From DASXKD01 sp963703605 (lineage in GTDB: Bacteria; Actinomycetota; Actinomycetes; Streptosporangiales; Streptosporangiaceae): a DNA stretch of 64,000 nucleotides. The notes beneath the pieces were generated by a model that was given only the letters and a program-made list of their open reading frames with translations, did not search any database and was not told where the DNA came from. Location: assembly GCA_963703605.1 (NCBI GenBank), contig CAVPFC010000053.1, forward strand, positions 180,631-244,630, given 5' to 3'. The number at the start of each line of letters is the position of its first letter. Position 1 is the stretch's first letter. Position numbers and translations under genes: made by a program. Positions 52,727 through 61,614 of the stretch are shown here, piece after piece.

Positions 52727-53869
52727 TCATCGCGCGGTCTGCGGCCAGCGGAAGCCCGTGGCCGTGAGCACGTCGGCGGGCCGGGGCAGACCTTGCTGCG
52801 CGCCCCGCCGGGTGGTGGCCGCCGCCCCGGCGGCGCACGCCGCCCGCACCGCCGCGACCGGTTCCAGGCCGGCGGCCAGGGCGACCGCGAGGGCGCCGAC
52901 GAACGCGTCCCCCGCTCCCACGGTGTCCACGGCCGGGACGCTGAACCCGTCGACGGCGGCCGCAACGTCCGGGCCGGCCAGCACCGCGCCCGCGGCGCCC
53001 AGCGTGATCACTACGTAACGGCTCTCCAGGCTTCCCACCCCGGGCGACGGCTCTTCTCTTCCCGCCCCGGGCGACGGCTCCGCCGCCGCCCTGCCACCCC
53101 CTGCCGTCGCCCTTCCACCCCCGGGGCCGGCCACGGAGCCCGGGTCGCTCCCGGGGCCGGCGCCGGCCCTGGAACCCCCGGCGGCCAGGCGCGCGGCCAT
53201 GGCCTGCGCCTCCGCCACGTCGCCGGCCTCGGCGCCCAGCAGCGCCGCGGCCTCGTGCGCGTTGACCACCAGCCAGGACGGCTGTTCCGCGAGGAGCCCG
53301 GCCGCCTCCTCGGGCACCGGCGCCAGGTTGAGCACGGTCACTGTTGCTCCTCGCTCCCCGCCCCGGGCGCCGGCTCCGCCGTCGCCCTTCCATCCCCCTG
53401 CCCGCGCCCGGCGCAGCGCAGCCGCCAGCACCGGCACGGGGATCTCGGCGGACAAGACCAGCGCATCGCAGGGCGCGCTGAACACGGCCGCCACCTCGGT
53501 CTCGCCGGCCAGCCCGTTCGCGCCCGGCGCGACCGCGATGACGTTCTCGCCCGCGGGGTCCACGGTGATCAGGGCCAGCCCGGAGGGCGCGCCGGGGACC
53601 GCGCGCAGGCCGGCCGCGTCGATCCCCTCCGTGACCAGGGCGGCCCGCAGGCGGCCGCCGAACTCGTCGTCGCCGCAGCACCCCACCATCCGCACCGAGG
53701 CGCCGAGCCGGGCGGCCGCGATGGCCTGGTTGGCCCCCTTCCCGCCGGTGCCGATGCTGGCGGGAGCCGCCGCGAGTACCGTTTCGCCAGGTCCCGGCAG
53801 ATGCGGGACGGGAACCGAGATGTCGGTGTTGAGGCTGCCCAGGACCGTCACCCGGGGACGCTCCCCCAT
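52727..53869 (-). CDS. rbsK: Ribokinase-like PfkB-family sugar kinase with insertion
   Basis: A 380-residue PfkB kinase phosphorylating ribose or a similar sugar. RVTVLGSLNTDISVPVPHLP, the GGKGANQA sugar-binding motif, NLAPVPEE, WLVVNAHEAAALLGAEAGD and the catalytic DTVGAGDAFVGALAVALAAG are all present. Compared with the usual ~300 residues it is longer, because two low-complexity stretches (RRARAGGWKGDGGAGARGGE and GGGRAAAEPSPGAGREEPSP) interrupt it between core strands. Both coincide with copies of a dispersed 45-bp repeat. They may be surface loops, so activity could survive. Confidence 0.85.
   Translation of the reverse strand: MGERPRVTVLGSLNTDISVPVPHLPGPGETVLAAAPASIGTGGKGANQAIAAARLGASVRMVGCCGDDEFGGRLRAALVTEGIDAAGLRAVPGAPSGLALITVDPAGENVIAVAPGANGLAGETEVAAVFSAPCDALVLSAEIPVPVLAAALRRARAGGWKGDGGAGARGGERGATVTVLNLAPVPEEAAGLLAEQPSWLVVNAHEAAALLGAEAGDVAEAQAMAARLAAGGSRAGAGPGSDPGSVAGPGGGRATAGGGRAAAEPSPGAGREEPSPGVGSLESRYVVITLGAAGAVLAGPDVAAAVDGFSVPAVDTVGAGDAFVGALAVALAAGLEPVAAVRAACAAGAAATTRRGAQQGLPRPADVLTATGFRWPQTAR
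53059..53104 (+). repeat. Dispersed 45-bp GC-rich element, copy A
   Basis: Reads CCCGCCCCGGGCGACGGCTC followed by CGCCGCCGCCCTGCCACCCC. A partial second copy abuts it on the left (53031-53058). It lies inside the ribokinase coding region, antisense to it. Confidence 0.7.
53352..53400 (+). repeat. Dispersed 45-bp GC-rich element, copy B
   Basis: Reads CTCCCCGCCCCGGGCGCCGG, CTCCGCCGTCGCCCTTCCAT, CCCCCTG; about 90% identical to copies A and C. It lies in the ribokinase gene in the same orientation as copy A. Confidence 0.7.
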
Positions 53870-54287
53870 GACCCCTCCTCACACGGATCCTCGCGGATCA
53901 GCCCGGCGAGCGTAGCGGGCGGCGGCGCTCTCAAATGAGCCGGCGCGAGGCGTGACGGGACCTTAGCCGTCCCCGCCGCGCCATGCCCCTCCTCGCCGGT
54001 CAGCCGCGGCGGCGCGTGCGGCAGAGCGAGCGTAGCGTACGGGCCCGGCTCGCCCGGGAGCCGTCCGGGGCCGGGTTCACCCCCAACGGCCTGGTGCCCC
54101 GCCAGCCCCCCGGAAGGCGTAAAGCAAGATCGGGGGCCGAAACGGACGTGGCCGGCGGCCAGGCCAGGAGCGCAAAACGTATCTTATTCGGCATAGTGGC
54201 GCTTCCCCGGTCACCCGGAGCGGGCGGGCCGAAGTCGGGTATCGTGCAAAGATCACTACGCTGCTATCTCATACATCCGTTCGGACA
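53870..54287. other. Intergenic, no gene seen
   Basis: About 420 bases between divergent ribokinase (minus) and phosphatase (plus) starts. GC falls at 54120-54300 (GCAAAACGTATCTTATTCGG, CATACATCCG), the likely promoter area. Frames crossing it are Arg/Pro-rich. Confidence 0.45.
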
Positions 54288-56330
54288 TTGATTCTCGGCG
54301 TAGATCAAGCCGGCCGGATAGTGCAGCATGACCGAAATGCCCAGGAAATTCTGGCTTCGACCGATGGGGCATTGCTCGGCACGCACCTGAGCGACCTCGT
54401 GGTCGAAACGCCCATCCCGGGTATGCCGCTGACCAGCCTGCTTGAGGCCGCCAAGGCCGGCCGGGAGGCGACCGCGGTGCTCACGCTCAAATCCCAGCGC
54501 AGCGGCCCCATCGACACCGTGGTCACCTTGCAGCCCATGCGCGGCAACGGCGACGGGTGCCCATCCGCGCTGGCCATTCTGCGCATGCCGCCGCCCAGCG
54601 TGGAGCAGTTCCTGGACCCGGCGCTGATGCGGCACGCCCTGCTCGACGAGACGTTCCGTCAGATCGGGGCCACCCTCGACCTGGACCAGATGGCGCGCGG
54701 GCTGATCAACATCGTGGTGCCGCACTTCTGCAACTCGGCCGGGCTGCTGCTGCTGGAGAGCCTGGTGGCGGCCGACGAACCGCCCGCGCCGGTGACCGAC
54801 GGGTCACACCTGCTGCGCCGGATGGCGGTCGCGGCCGACGACAACGACCCCGAGTGGGACGCGACGTTCCCCACCGGGGAGGTGCTGCGGTACCCGCAGG
54901 GCACCCCCTACAGCGAGTGCATGAACACCGGCAAACCGGTGCGCGAGACCACCATGGCCGCCAAGGACGTCATCGAGATCGCCGAGTCGTGGCTGCGCCG
55001 CCCGCTGGTCAAGCTGCTGGCTGGCACGTCCATGCTGGTGCTGCCGCTCAACGCGCGCGGGTCCACGCTCGGCTTCATCGTGTGCACCCGGCGGAAGGGG
55101 TTCCGCGCCTTCGACGCCTACGACACCGAGATCGGCATGGAGTTCGCCTCCCGGGCGGCGATCTTCATCGACAACGCCCGCCGGTACAACAGGGAGCGGG
55201 CCACGGCCCTGACGCTACAGCGGAGCCTGCTGCCAACCGGGCTCTCCGCGCCGTCGTCGGTCGAGATCCAGCACCGCTACCTGCCCGGCAGCCAGCTCAT
55301 CGAGGTCGGCGGCGACTGGTACGAGTCGATCAACCTGCCCGGCGCACGGGTCGCGCTCGTGGTGGGGGACGTGGCGGGCCACGGTGTCCGGGCCGCGGTC
55401 ACGATGGGGCGGCTGCGCACGGCCATCCAGACTCTGTCCATGCTCGAGCTGCCGCCGGCGGAGTCGTTGCAGCAGCTCAACGAGCTCATGCGGAAGATCG
55501 GCGACCGCGAGCCGCACTTCGCCACCTGCGCGTACGCCACGTACGACGCGGTCAACGGCACCTGCGAGGTCGCCTCGGCCGGGCACCTGCCGCCGCTGCT
55601 GGTACGGCCGGACGGCAGCAGTGAGTTCCTCGACGTCTCCCCCGCCCCCCCGCTCGGGGTCGGCGAGGGGCTGATCTCCAGCCGGACCTTCGAGATCGAG
55701 GACGGCAGCCTGTTCGTCCTCTATACCGACGGGCTGGTGGAAAGCCGGGGCCGGGATATCGACGACGGGCTGAAGCGGCTTCAGTCGGTCTTCGACGCCG
55801 ACACCGCGACCCGCTCGATGGAAGACCTGTGCAAGGCGATCCTGGCCAGCGCCTACGCCGACCAGCACCGGGACGACATCGCGGTGCTGATCGCCCGGCT
55901 GGGCCGGATCGACGGCAGCCAGCAGGCGTCCTGGGCGCTGCCCGGGGAACTGACCGCGGCGGGTGAGGCGCGGGCCCTGGTGGCCGAGCCGCTGGCGAAG
56001 TGGGACCTCGCCAGCATGGTGGGCACCACTCAGCTCCTGGCCTCCGAGCTGGTGACCAACGCCATCAGGTACGCCGACGGGCCGGTCACGCTGCGGCTGA
56101 TCAAGGAGGGCACCCTGGTCTGCGAGGTGATCGACAACTCCTCCGCGCTGCCCCGGCTGCGGATGGCCGCCCGGGACGACGAGCGCGGCCGCGGCCTTCA
56201 GATCGTCAGCAAGCTGTCCGCCCGGTGGGGAGCCCGCCGGACGTCCACCGGCAAGGTCGTGTGGTGCGAGCAGTCGTTCCCGCGGGCCAACAACGGCCCG
56301 GGCGACGAGGTGGCGGCCGAGGAGGCGTGA
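54288..56330 (+). CDS. PAS-GAF-PP2C (SpoIIE) phosphatase with HATPase domain
   Basis: A 680-residue multidomain regulator. It comprises a PAS-like domain (VDQAGRIVQHDRNAQEILAS), a GAF domain (LDLDQMARGLINIVVPHFCN to EFASRAAIFIDNARRYNRER), a SpoIIE/PP2C domain (LPGSQLIEVGGDWYESINLP, LVVGDVAGHGVRAAVTMGRL, LYTDGLVESRGRDIDDGL, HRDDIAVLIARL) and a C-terminal anti-sigma HATPase (LLASELVTNAIRYADGPVTL, RGRGLQIVSKLSARWG). Such proteins control partner-switching sigma networks. The start is uncertain: TTG 54288 has no SD and cuts the PAS domain close to its first strand, so an upstream non-ATG start or N-terminal truncation is possible. Confidence 0.88.
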   Translation: MILGVDQAGRIVQHDRNAQEILASTDGALLGTHLSDLVVETPIPGMPLTSLLEAAKAGREATAVLTLKSQRSGPIDTVVTLQPMRGNGDGCPSALAILRMPPPSVEQFLDPALMRHALLDETFRQIGATLDLDQMARGLINIVVPHFCNSAGLLLLESLVAADEPPAPVTDGSHLLRRMAVAADDNDPEWDATFPTGEVLRYPQGTPYSECMNTGKPVRETTMAAKDVIEIAESWLRRPLVKLLAGTSMLVLPLNARGSTLGFIVCTRRKGFRAFDAYDTEIGMEFASRAAIFIDNARRYNRERATALTLQRSLLPTGLSAPSSVEIQHRYLPGSQLIEVGGDWYESINLPGARVALVVGDVAGHGVRAAVTMGRLRTAIQTLSMLELPPAESLQQLNELMRKIGDREPHFATCAYATYDAVNGTCEVASAGHLPPLLVRPDGSSEFLDVSPAPPLGVGEGLISSRTFEIEDGSLFVLYTDGLVESRGRDIDDGLKRLQSVFDADTATRSMEDLCKAILASAYADQHRDDIAVLIARLGRIDGSQQASWALPGELTAAGEARALVAEPLAKWDLASMVGTTQLLASELVTNAIRYADGPVTLRLIKEGTLVCEVIDNSSALPRLRMAARDDERGRGLQIVSKLSARWGARRTSTGKVVWCEQSFPRANNGPGDEVAAEEA

Positions 56331-56379
56331 CGCGCCGGGCGGCCGGCCGTCACGCGCCCGACCGCCAGGCGGCCGGGCG

Positions 56380-57384
56380 CTAGGAACCGCGCATCGCCCG
56401 AAGCGACTCCTTCAGCGAGCCCATCGTGGCGAGCACCGCCGACGGCTCGTAACCACAGTGCGCCATGCAGTTCGCGCACCGCGGGTCCTTGCCGCGGCCG
56501 TAGCTGTCCCAGTCGGTGGTCTCGATCAGCTCCTTGTAGGTCTTCACGTACCCGTCGTTCATCAGGTAGCAAGGCCGCTGCCAGCCGAGCAGCGAGTACG
56601 AGGGGATCCCCCAGGCGGTGCAGCCGAAGTCGCTCTTCCCCTCGAGGAAGTCCAGGAAGAGCGGGGTGTGGTTCAGCCGCCAGCGGCGCCGGTTGCCGTC
56701 GGCGAACGCCTTGCGGAACAGCTCCCTGGTCTCGTTGACCCCGAGGAAATGCTCCTGGTCCGGGGCCTTCTCGTAGGCGTAGGCCGGGGAGATCTGCATC
56801 TGGTCGATGCCGAGGTCGTCGTTGAGGTAGCTGAGCACGTCGATGACGGTCTGCGGGGTGTCGGTGTTGAAGAACGTGGTGTTGGTGTTCACCGTGAACC
56901 CGCGGCGCTTCAGCTCCTTGATCGCGGCGACCGCCTCGTCGAACACCCCGTCCTTGCAGACCGACCGGTCGTGCCGCTCCTTCAGCCCGTCGATGTGCAC
57001 CACCCAGGCGAAGTAGGGCGACGGCTTGAACTTGTCGATCTTCTTGCCGATCAGCAGCGCGTTCGTGCACAAGAACACGAACTTCTTGCGCTTGATCAGC
57101 TCGGCGACCAGGACGTCGATCTGTGGGTGCATGAGCGGCTCGCCGCCGGCGATGGACACCATCGGCGCGCCGCACTCCTCGATCGCGGCCAGCGCCTGCT
57201 CCACCGGCATCCGCTGCTTCAGCACGTCGTGCGGCTGCTGGATCTTCCCGCAGCCCGCGCACTTGAGGTTGCAGGCGAACAGCGGCTCGAGCTCGACCAG
57301 GAGCGGGAACTTGTCGTTACGGGTGAGCTTCTGACGCATGAGGTACGTCCCGATCCGCAGGCTTTGTCGCAGCGGCATGCTCAT
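56380..57384 (-). CDS. hpnH: Adenosyl-hopene transferase HpnH (radical SAM)
   Basis: A 334-residue radical SAM enzyme that joins 5'-deoxyadenosyl to hopene, the first step to extended (C35) hopanoids. FACNLKCAGCGKI holds Cys38, Cys42, Cys45 (CxxxCxxC) for the [4Fe-4S] cluster. IAGGEPLMHPQIDVLVAELI is the GGEP SAM motif. CMAHCGYEPSA near the C-terminus gives additional Cys in an SPASM-like tail. The ATG at 57384 overlaps the TGA of the upstream HpnG-IspH gene by four bases (ATGA), so translation is coupled. AAGGAGG lies upstream. Confidence 0.93.
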   Translation of the reverse strand: MSMPLRQSLRIGTYLMRQKLTRNDKFPLLVELEPLFACNLKCAGCGKIQQPHDVLKQRMPVEQALAAIEECGAPMVSIAGGEPLMHPQIDVLVAELIKRKKFVFLCTNALLIGKKIDKFKPSPYFAWVVHIDGLKERHDRSVCKDGVFDEAVAAIKELKRRGFTVNTNTTFFNTDTPQTVIDVLSYLNDDLGIDQMQISPAYAYEKAPDQEHFLGVNETRELFRKAFADGNRRRWRLNHTPLFLDFLEGKSDFGCTAWGIPSYSLLGWQRPCYLMNDGYVKTYKELIETTDWDSYGRGKDPRCANCMAHCGYEPSAVLATMGSLKESLRAMRGS

Positions 57385-58964
57385 GTTGCCCGAACCTCCT
57401 TGGGCAGGCTGAACCGGATGTTCTCAGTGGTGATCACGCGCTCGGTGACCTCGACGGGGCCGAGGCCGGACAGGGCCGTGATGATGTCGTCGACCACGGC
57501 CGGCGGCGCCGAGGCGCCGGCGGTCAGGCCGATCGTGGACGCGCCCGCCAGCCAGCCGAGCTGGATGTCGGACGGCCCGTCGATGAGGTGGGCGGGCGTC
57601 CCGGCTCGTTCGGCGGTCTCCACCAGCCGGACCGAGTTGGACGAGTTGGCGGAGCCGGCCACGAGCACGAGGTCGGCGTCGGCGGCAACGGCCCGGATGG
57701 CCCGCTGCCGGTTGGTGGTGGCGTAGCAGATGTCGTCGCTGCCCGGGGCCCGGGCGGCCGGGAACCGCTCGCGCAGCGCGGCCGACACGTCGGCGGCCTC
57801 GTCCACGGCGAGCGTGGTCTGCATCAGGTAGGCGACCTTCTCCGGATCGGCCGGGCGCAGCGCCGCCACGTCCTGCGCGGTCTGGACCAGCGCCATCGAG
57901 TCCGGGGCCTCGCCGAGCGTGCCCTCGACCTCCTCGTGCCCGGCGTGCCCGATGAGCGCCACCAGGTAGCCGTCGGCGGCGAACCGGCGCGCCTCCGCGT
58001 GCACCTTGGCCACCAGCGGGCAGGTTGCGTCCACCGCGTCCAGGCCGCGCCGCGCCGCCTCCGCGCGGACCGCCGGGGAGACCCCGTGCGCGGAGAACAC
58101 CACGCAGGCCCCGTCGGGGACCTCGGAAAGCTCGTCCACGAACACCGCGCCGCGCTGTTCCAGGCGGGCCACGACGTGGGTGTTGTGCACGATCTGCTTG
58201 CGCACGTACACCGGGGCCCCGTGCTGGTCGAGCACCTTCTCGACGATGTCGATGGCCCGCTCGACGCCCGCGCAGAACGACCGCGGCCCGGCCAGCAGCA
58301 CCCGCCGCGGGCCCGCCGCCGCGGCCCAGCGGGCCAGCACGGGCGCCGCCGCGTGCAGGGCGCGCAGCGCGGCCAGGCCACCGGTGACGATGCCGGGGCG
58401 CAGCAGGGGCCGCGCCGGGGTATCGGACACGGCGCGGAGCACCGCCACCGGGCGCTCCCCCGCGGCCGCGGCGAGGGGTGCCGACTCCATGTCGGCCAGC
58501 ACCGCCCCGCCGGCGGCCAGTTGCTGGCGGCTGGGACCACCAGCAAGCCGGTCAACGGTGATCACCGGCCCGGTGGTGACGCGCTGCCCGGCCCGGCGCA
58601 ACTCCCCGGCCAGCAGCGGCGCCACCGGGCAGCGGGTGGTCGTGGTCCCGTCGCTGACCTCGGTGCCGACCACCAGGTCACCGGGGACGAGGGCGTCGGT
58701 CAGGCCGCCGCCCACGCCGGCCACGGCCAGCAGGCCGAACGCCTCACCGGCCAGCGCCGCCGCCTGGCGGCGGGACCGGGCCGGCCCGTAGCCGGTCGCC
58801 CGCACCTGCACGGCGCCTTGCCCCGGCCCCACCGCCCTGCCCAGGCCGCGCCGGACCGCTACGGCCTCGAGCCGGAGCGGGGAGCACACCAGCAGCGAGG
58901 GCCGGTCCTCGGGGGCCGGCCGCGGCGCAGCGGGCGACCCGGCGGGCGTCACGGGCGTGGTCAC
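57381..58964 (-). CDS. ispH: HpnG-like phosphorylase fused to IspH
   Basis: A 527-residue bifunctional protein. Residues ~22-215 form a nucleoside-phosphorylase domain like HpnG (LLVCSPLRLEAVAVRRGL, AVAGVGGGLTDALVPGDLVV, VLADMESAPLAAAAGERPVA), which removes adenine from adenosylhopane. Residues ~218-527 are IspH, 4-hydroxy-3-methylbut-2-enyl diphosphate reductase. The three cluster Cys are Cys231 (GPRSFCAGVERA), Cys315 (VDATCPLV) and Cys413 (SDDICYATTNRQ), with spacing like E. coli IspH, plus GHAGHEEVEGT and SNSVRLVE. The GTG start overlaps the SHC stop (GTGA). The fusion links isoprenoid supply to hopanoid tailoring. Confidence 0.9.
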   Translation of the reverse strand: MTTPVTPAGSPAAPRPAPEDRPSLLVCSPLRLEAVAVRRGLGRAVGPGQGAVQVRATGYGPARSRRQAAALAGEAFGLLAVAGVGGGLTDALVPGDLVVGTEVSDGTTTTRCPVAPLLAGELRRAGQRVTTGPVITVDRLAGGPSRQQLAAGGAVLADMESAPLAAAAGERPVAVLRAVSDTPARPLLRPGIVTGGLAALRALHAAAPVLARWAAAAGPRRVLLAGPRSFCAGVERAIDIVEKVLDQHGAPVYVRKQIVHNTHVVARLEQRGAVFVDELSEVPDGACVVFSAHGVSPAVRAEAARRGLDAVDATCPLVAKVHAEARRFAADGYLVALIGHAGHEEVEGTLGEAPDSMALVQTAQDVAALRPADPEKVAYLMQTTLAVDEAADVSAALRERFPAARAPGSDDICYATTNRQRAIRAVAADADLVLVAGSANSSNSVRLVETAERAGTPAHLIDGPSDIQLGWLAGASTIGLTAGASAPPAVVDDIITALSGLGPVEVTERVITTENIRFSLPKEVRAT

Positions 58965-59530
58965 GGCGTCCCCGGGGGTGGAAGGGCGGCGGCGGAGCCG
59001 TCGCCCGGGGCGGGAGAGGATAGGTACCGGCCGAGCGCGCTGACCGGGAAGACGAGCCGGTACAGGTGGTAGTTCAGGTAGAAGTCGCCGGGGAACCCGG
59101 TGCCGGTGTACTCGGGCTCGTCCCAGGTGCCGTCCGGGCGCTGGTGCTCGGCGAGCCAGCGGATGCCGGCCTCGGCCGACGCGCCCGGCGGCCCGTCGCC
59201 CGCCGCTGCCAGCAGCGCAAGCAGCGCCCAGGCGGTCTGCGACGCGGTGGAAACCCCGCGCCCGGCCAGGGACGGGTCGTCGTAGGAGCGCATGTCCTCG
59301 CCCCAGCCGCCGTCCGGGTTCTGGTGCGACTCCAGCCAGTCGACCGCGCGCCGGATGGCCGGCTTGCCGGGCCTCACCCCGGCGGCGATCAGCGCGGGCA
59401 CCACCGCGCCGGTGCCGTAGATGTAGTTGGCGCCCCACCGGCCGAACCAGGACCCGTCCTGCTCCTGCGCCCGCAGCAGCCAGACCACGCCGCGCCGGGC
59501 GGCCCGGCTGCCGGCCAGACGGCGGGTCGC
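58961..59530 (-). pseudogene. Squalene-hopene cyclase, C-terminal part only
   Basis: About 185 residues of SHC. Three QW motifs are readable: WLLRAQEQDGSWFGRWG, WLESHQNPDGGWGEDM, WLAEHQRPDGTWDEPEY. GTGFPGDFYLNYHLYRLVFP then completes the usual end. About 450 N-terminal residues, including the DxDD catalytic motif, are absent. Upstream the same frame is an unrelated lower-GC lipoprotein; the break is near 59515-59530 (GSRAARRGVVWLL is SHC, HAVSDAAT is not). The tail SSPAPGDGSAAALPPPGTP is encoded by a dispersed repeat. It is coupled to HpnG-IspH through GTGA. Confidence 0.85.
58972..59017 (-). repeat. Dispersed 45-bp GC-rich element, copy C (inverted)
   Basis: On the minus strand it reads CTCCCGCCCCGGGCGACGGC, TCCGCCGCCGCCCTTCCACC, CCCGG, nearly identical to copies A and B at 53.06 and 53.35 kb but opposite in orientation. 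It encodes the last residues of the cyclase. Confidence 0.7.
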
Positions 59531-60872
59531 GGCATCACTGACGGCATGGGTCAGAGAATCCAAACCGGCCGAAAGGTGAACAAACCCCAGGGCCAGCCCG
59601 GGGAGTGCGGCATCTTGCCCGGCCCCACCCAGGTTGAGGGTAGCCTTCATTCCCGTCAGCCAGGCGGTGCTGGTGTCGGTCGGGTTCGGTGAACTCTTCA
59701 CGGCCTCTTGCGCTTGCATGAAGCAGGCGCTGGTATTGGAACCCAGGCAAGTCAACAACGATCCGACGGACCCGAAGTTGAGCTCGGGGCGGATTGGCGG
59801 TTTCCCGGTTCGAGAGCGGGATGTTGGGGAAGAGGCGGACGCACTGCCGGAGGAAAGAAACTGTTGGGTCAGATAAACCGCAATGATGCGATCCATCGCA
59901 TCCAATTGCGTCGAGTTGAACTGAAGGCTGGTTCCGCCGACAGAACCCCAACTGAACACGGTTCCATTGTTCGACATGATGTTGTCGACATCGGCCCGGG
60001 CCAGATTCGACGCATTGACCAGATCTTGCATAACGGTTTGGGCGCTCGCCGTATGCACGCTGGTCCCAACCAGTTGCTGCGCTGCCTGAAATTCATTGAG
60101 CCTTCTGGCATGAAGCATCGCTTCGAAAATCAAGAAGCTATGGCTGATTTGGCCGAGCTCGGTTCCATACGTGCTTAGCGCTGGCAGATTCTGGATGGTC
60201 AGGGGGGTTGAAGGCGGAGGACTGGGAACGCTGCTCTGCGTTAGCACCAGCGAGACCGTTCCTTGGCCGATCTGGCCGGTGCTCGGGATGACGTAAAGTG
60301 GTACGCCTGCAATCACTGTCCCATCGGACTGAACGCGCACGGCCTGCTCGGTGGCGGAAAACCCCGAACTATTGGAAAACGTAAGCGTGACGGCATTGCT
60401 CGGATTGATGCCGGTCGTGCCCATCTGGAGTGAGGTCAATGGAGTTGGGCGAGCTCGTGGAAACGCTCGTGATTGCGATCCTCGACGAGGAGGCCGGGGT
60501 CACCGCGATGGCCGCCGGAGCGGACTTCGTCGTGTCGGTCTTGCTGGTAGCCGTCAGCGTCACAGCAGAGGCCGTGCTGACCACGGCCGGCGCGGTATAA
60601 GTGACACTGGTCGAGGTGGAAGCGCTGAGCGTCCCCGCGCCGGAGCCGATGCTCCAGGTCACGCCCCCATTGGACGAGTCGTTGGCAACCGTAGCTATGA
60701 AGGACTGTGTGCCGCCGCCACCGAGCGACGCGGTGGCCGGACTGACGCTCACGCTGATGGAAGACGGCGTGGAAGTTGACGTTGAGCCGCTGCCACCGCC
60801 GCCGCAGCCCGGCAAAAATACCAAAGTGGTGAATCCACAAAGAAGCTGGACGAAAAGCTTTCCATGAGTCAT
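59531..60872 (-). pseudogene. Lipoprotein with Ig-like domain, lower GC, frameshifted and joined to SHC
   Basis: Starting at ATG 60872, MTHGKLFVQLLCGFTTLVFL and PGCGGGG give a lipoprotein signal with lipobox LPGC. A Ser/Thr-rich linker and a bacterial Ig-like repeat follow (SVSPATASLGGGGTQSFIAT, GVTWSIGSGAGTLSASTSTS). Near 60440 one base shifts the frame; the next frame continues TSLQMGTTGINPSNAVTLTF and a helical domain with LGFVHLSAGLDSLTHAVSDA, and then becomes SHC. Such Ig-like lipoproteins are common in Acidobacteria. GC is well below the upstream region. This piece probably comes from another organism. Confidence 0.7.
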
Positions 60873-61394
60873 GGTTTTTTGTTCTCCGCCAGCCGAAAAG
60901 CGATTGGCACGTCAGAGTAGTGCGCGGCGGGAGCCGCTGAACAGGTCACGGGGGTAACGAGGGTTCCGGCGGCTCACTTGCCAAACGACCGGGCGGGGCG
61001 TACACACATCCCAGTTCAACCGCGCCCCTAACGTTGATCTCTGACCGCTCTTGAACGCATTTCTTCGGCGGTGAGCGGCCCTTGTGCAATCAGGTTGCAC
61101 AAACCGAGAGCTGCCTGTCGCCATTACCACAGCCTACGCGCTCGGCCACAAAGCAATCCCGTGTTATTTGCGCAATCATGCTTGCACAAATTCGGGCACT
61201 GCGACGCATCAAGAGACTTCTCCGATGTCAGCTTGCGGATAGCTGGGCTTTGCCCACAGCCAAATCATATTCGCTTTTTATTCGCTCTATGTCAAGCTCC
61301 TTCTTTTGGACCTTTTGGACCGGCAGAGCTAACAAGTTTCGAACCAAAAAGGAGTTGTGATAGGTTACATGTAACCACTCGTGGAGGTGAAGCA
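60873..61394. other. Lower-GC intergenic
   Basis: About 520 bases, clearly less GC-rich than the first 59 kb. It contains the promoter area of the lipoprotein (minus) and of the MazE-like gene at 61395, which has a perfect GGAGGT SD. No gene is recognised; short frames lack domains. Confidence 0.5.
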
Positions 61395-61614
61395 ATGGGA
61401 GCGCGGACTCACTCCAAGTCGTCTAGGGATAAAGTTAGAGAGCATCGCAAGCGGCTGCGCCAACAGGGTTTGCGACCTATCCAGATTTGGGTCCCACCTG
61501 CTCGCCTGCTTTTGTGACGGAGGCACACAGGCAGTCCCTCGCTGTCGCCAAGAGTCCTCACGCGAAGGAGGACCAGGACTTCATCAACGCTGTCTCTGAT
61601 TGGGGCGCGATGTG
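61395..61614 (+). pseudogene. MazE-family (DUF3018) antitoxin, frameshifted, copy 1
   Basis: ATG 61395 follows GGAGGTGAAGCA. It reads MGARTHSKSSRDKVREHRKR and LRQQGLRPIQIWVP, the DUF3018 antitoxin entry, then loses register. Relative to copy 2 at 63297 it lacks four bases in two places (about 61490-61500) and stops at 61517. The remainder (PAFVTEAHRQSLAVAKSPHA) is intact in another frame up to ATG-TGA at 61612. It is non-functional as written. Confidence 0.75.

Noticed and set aside
52553..53938. 461-residue plus-strand frame over the ribokinase
   Set aside because: Shadow of the PfkB gene; its Arg/Pro-rich blocks are the dispersed repeat read antisense, useful only for spotting that repeat.
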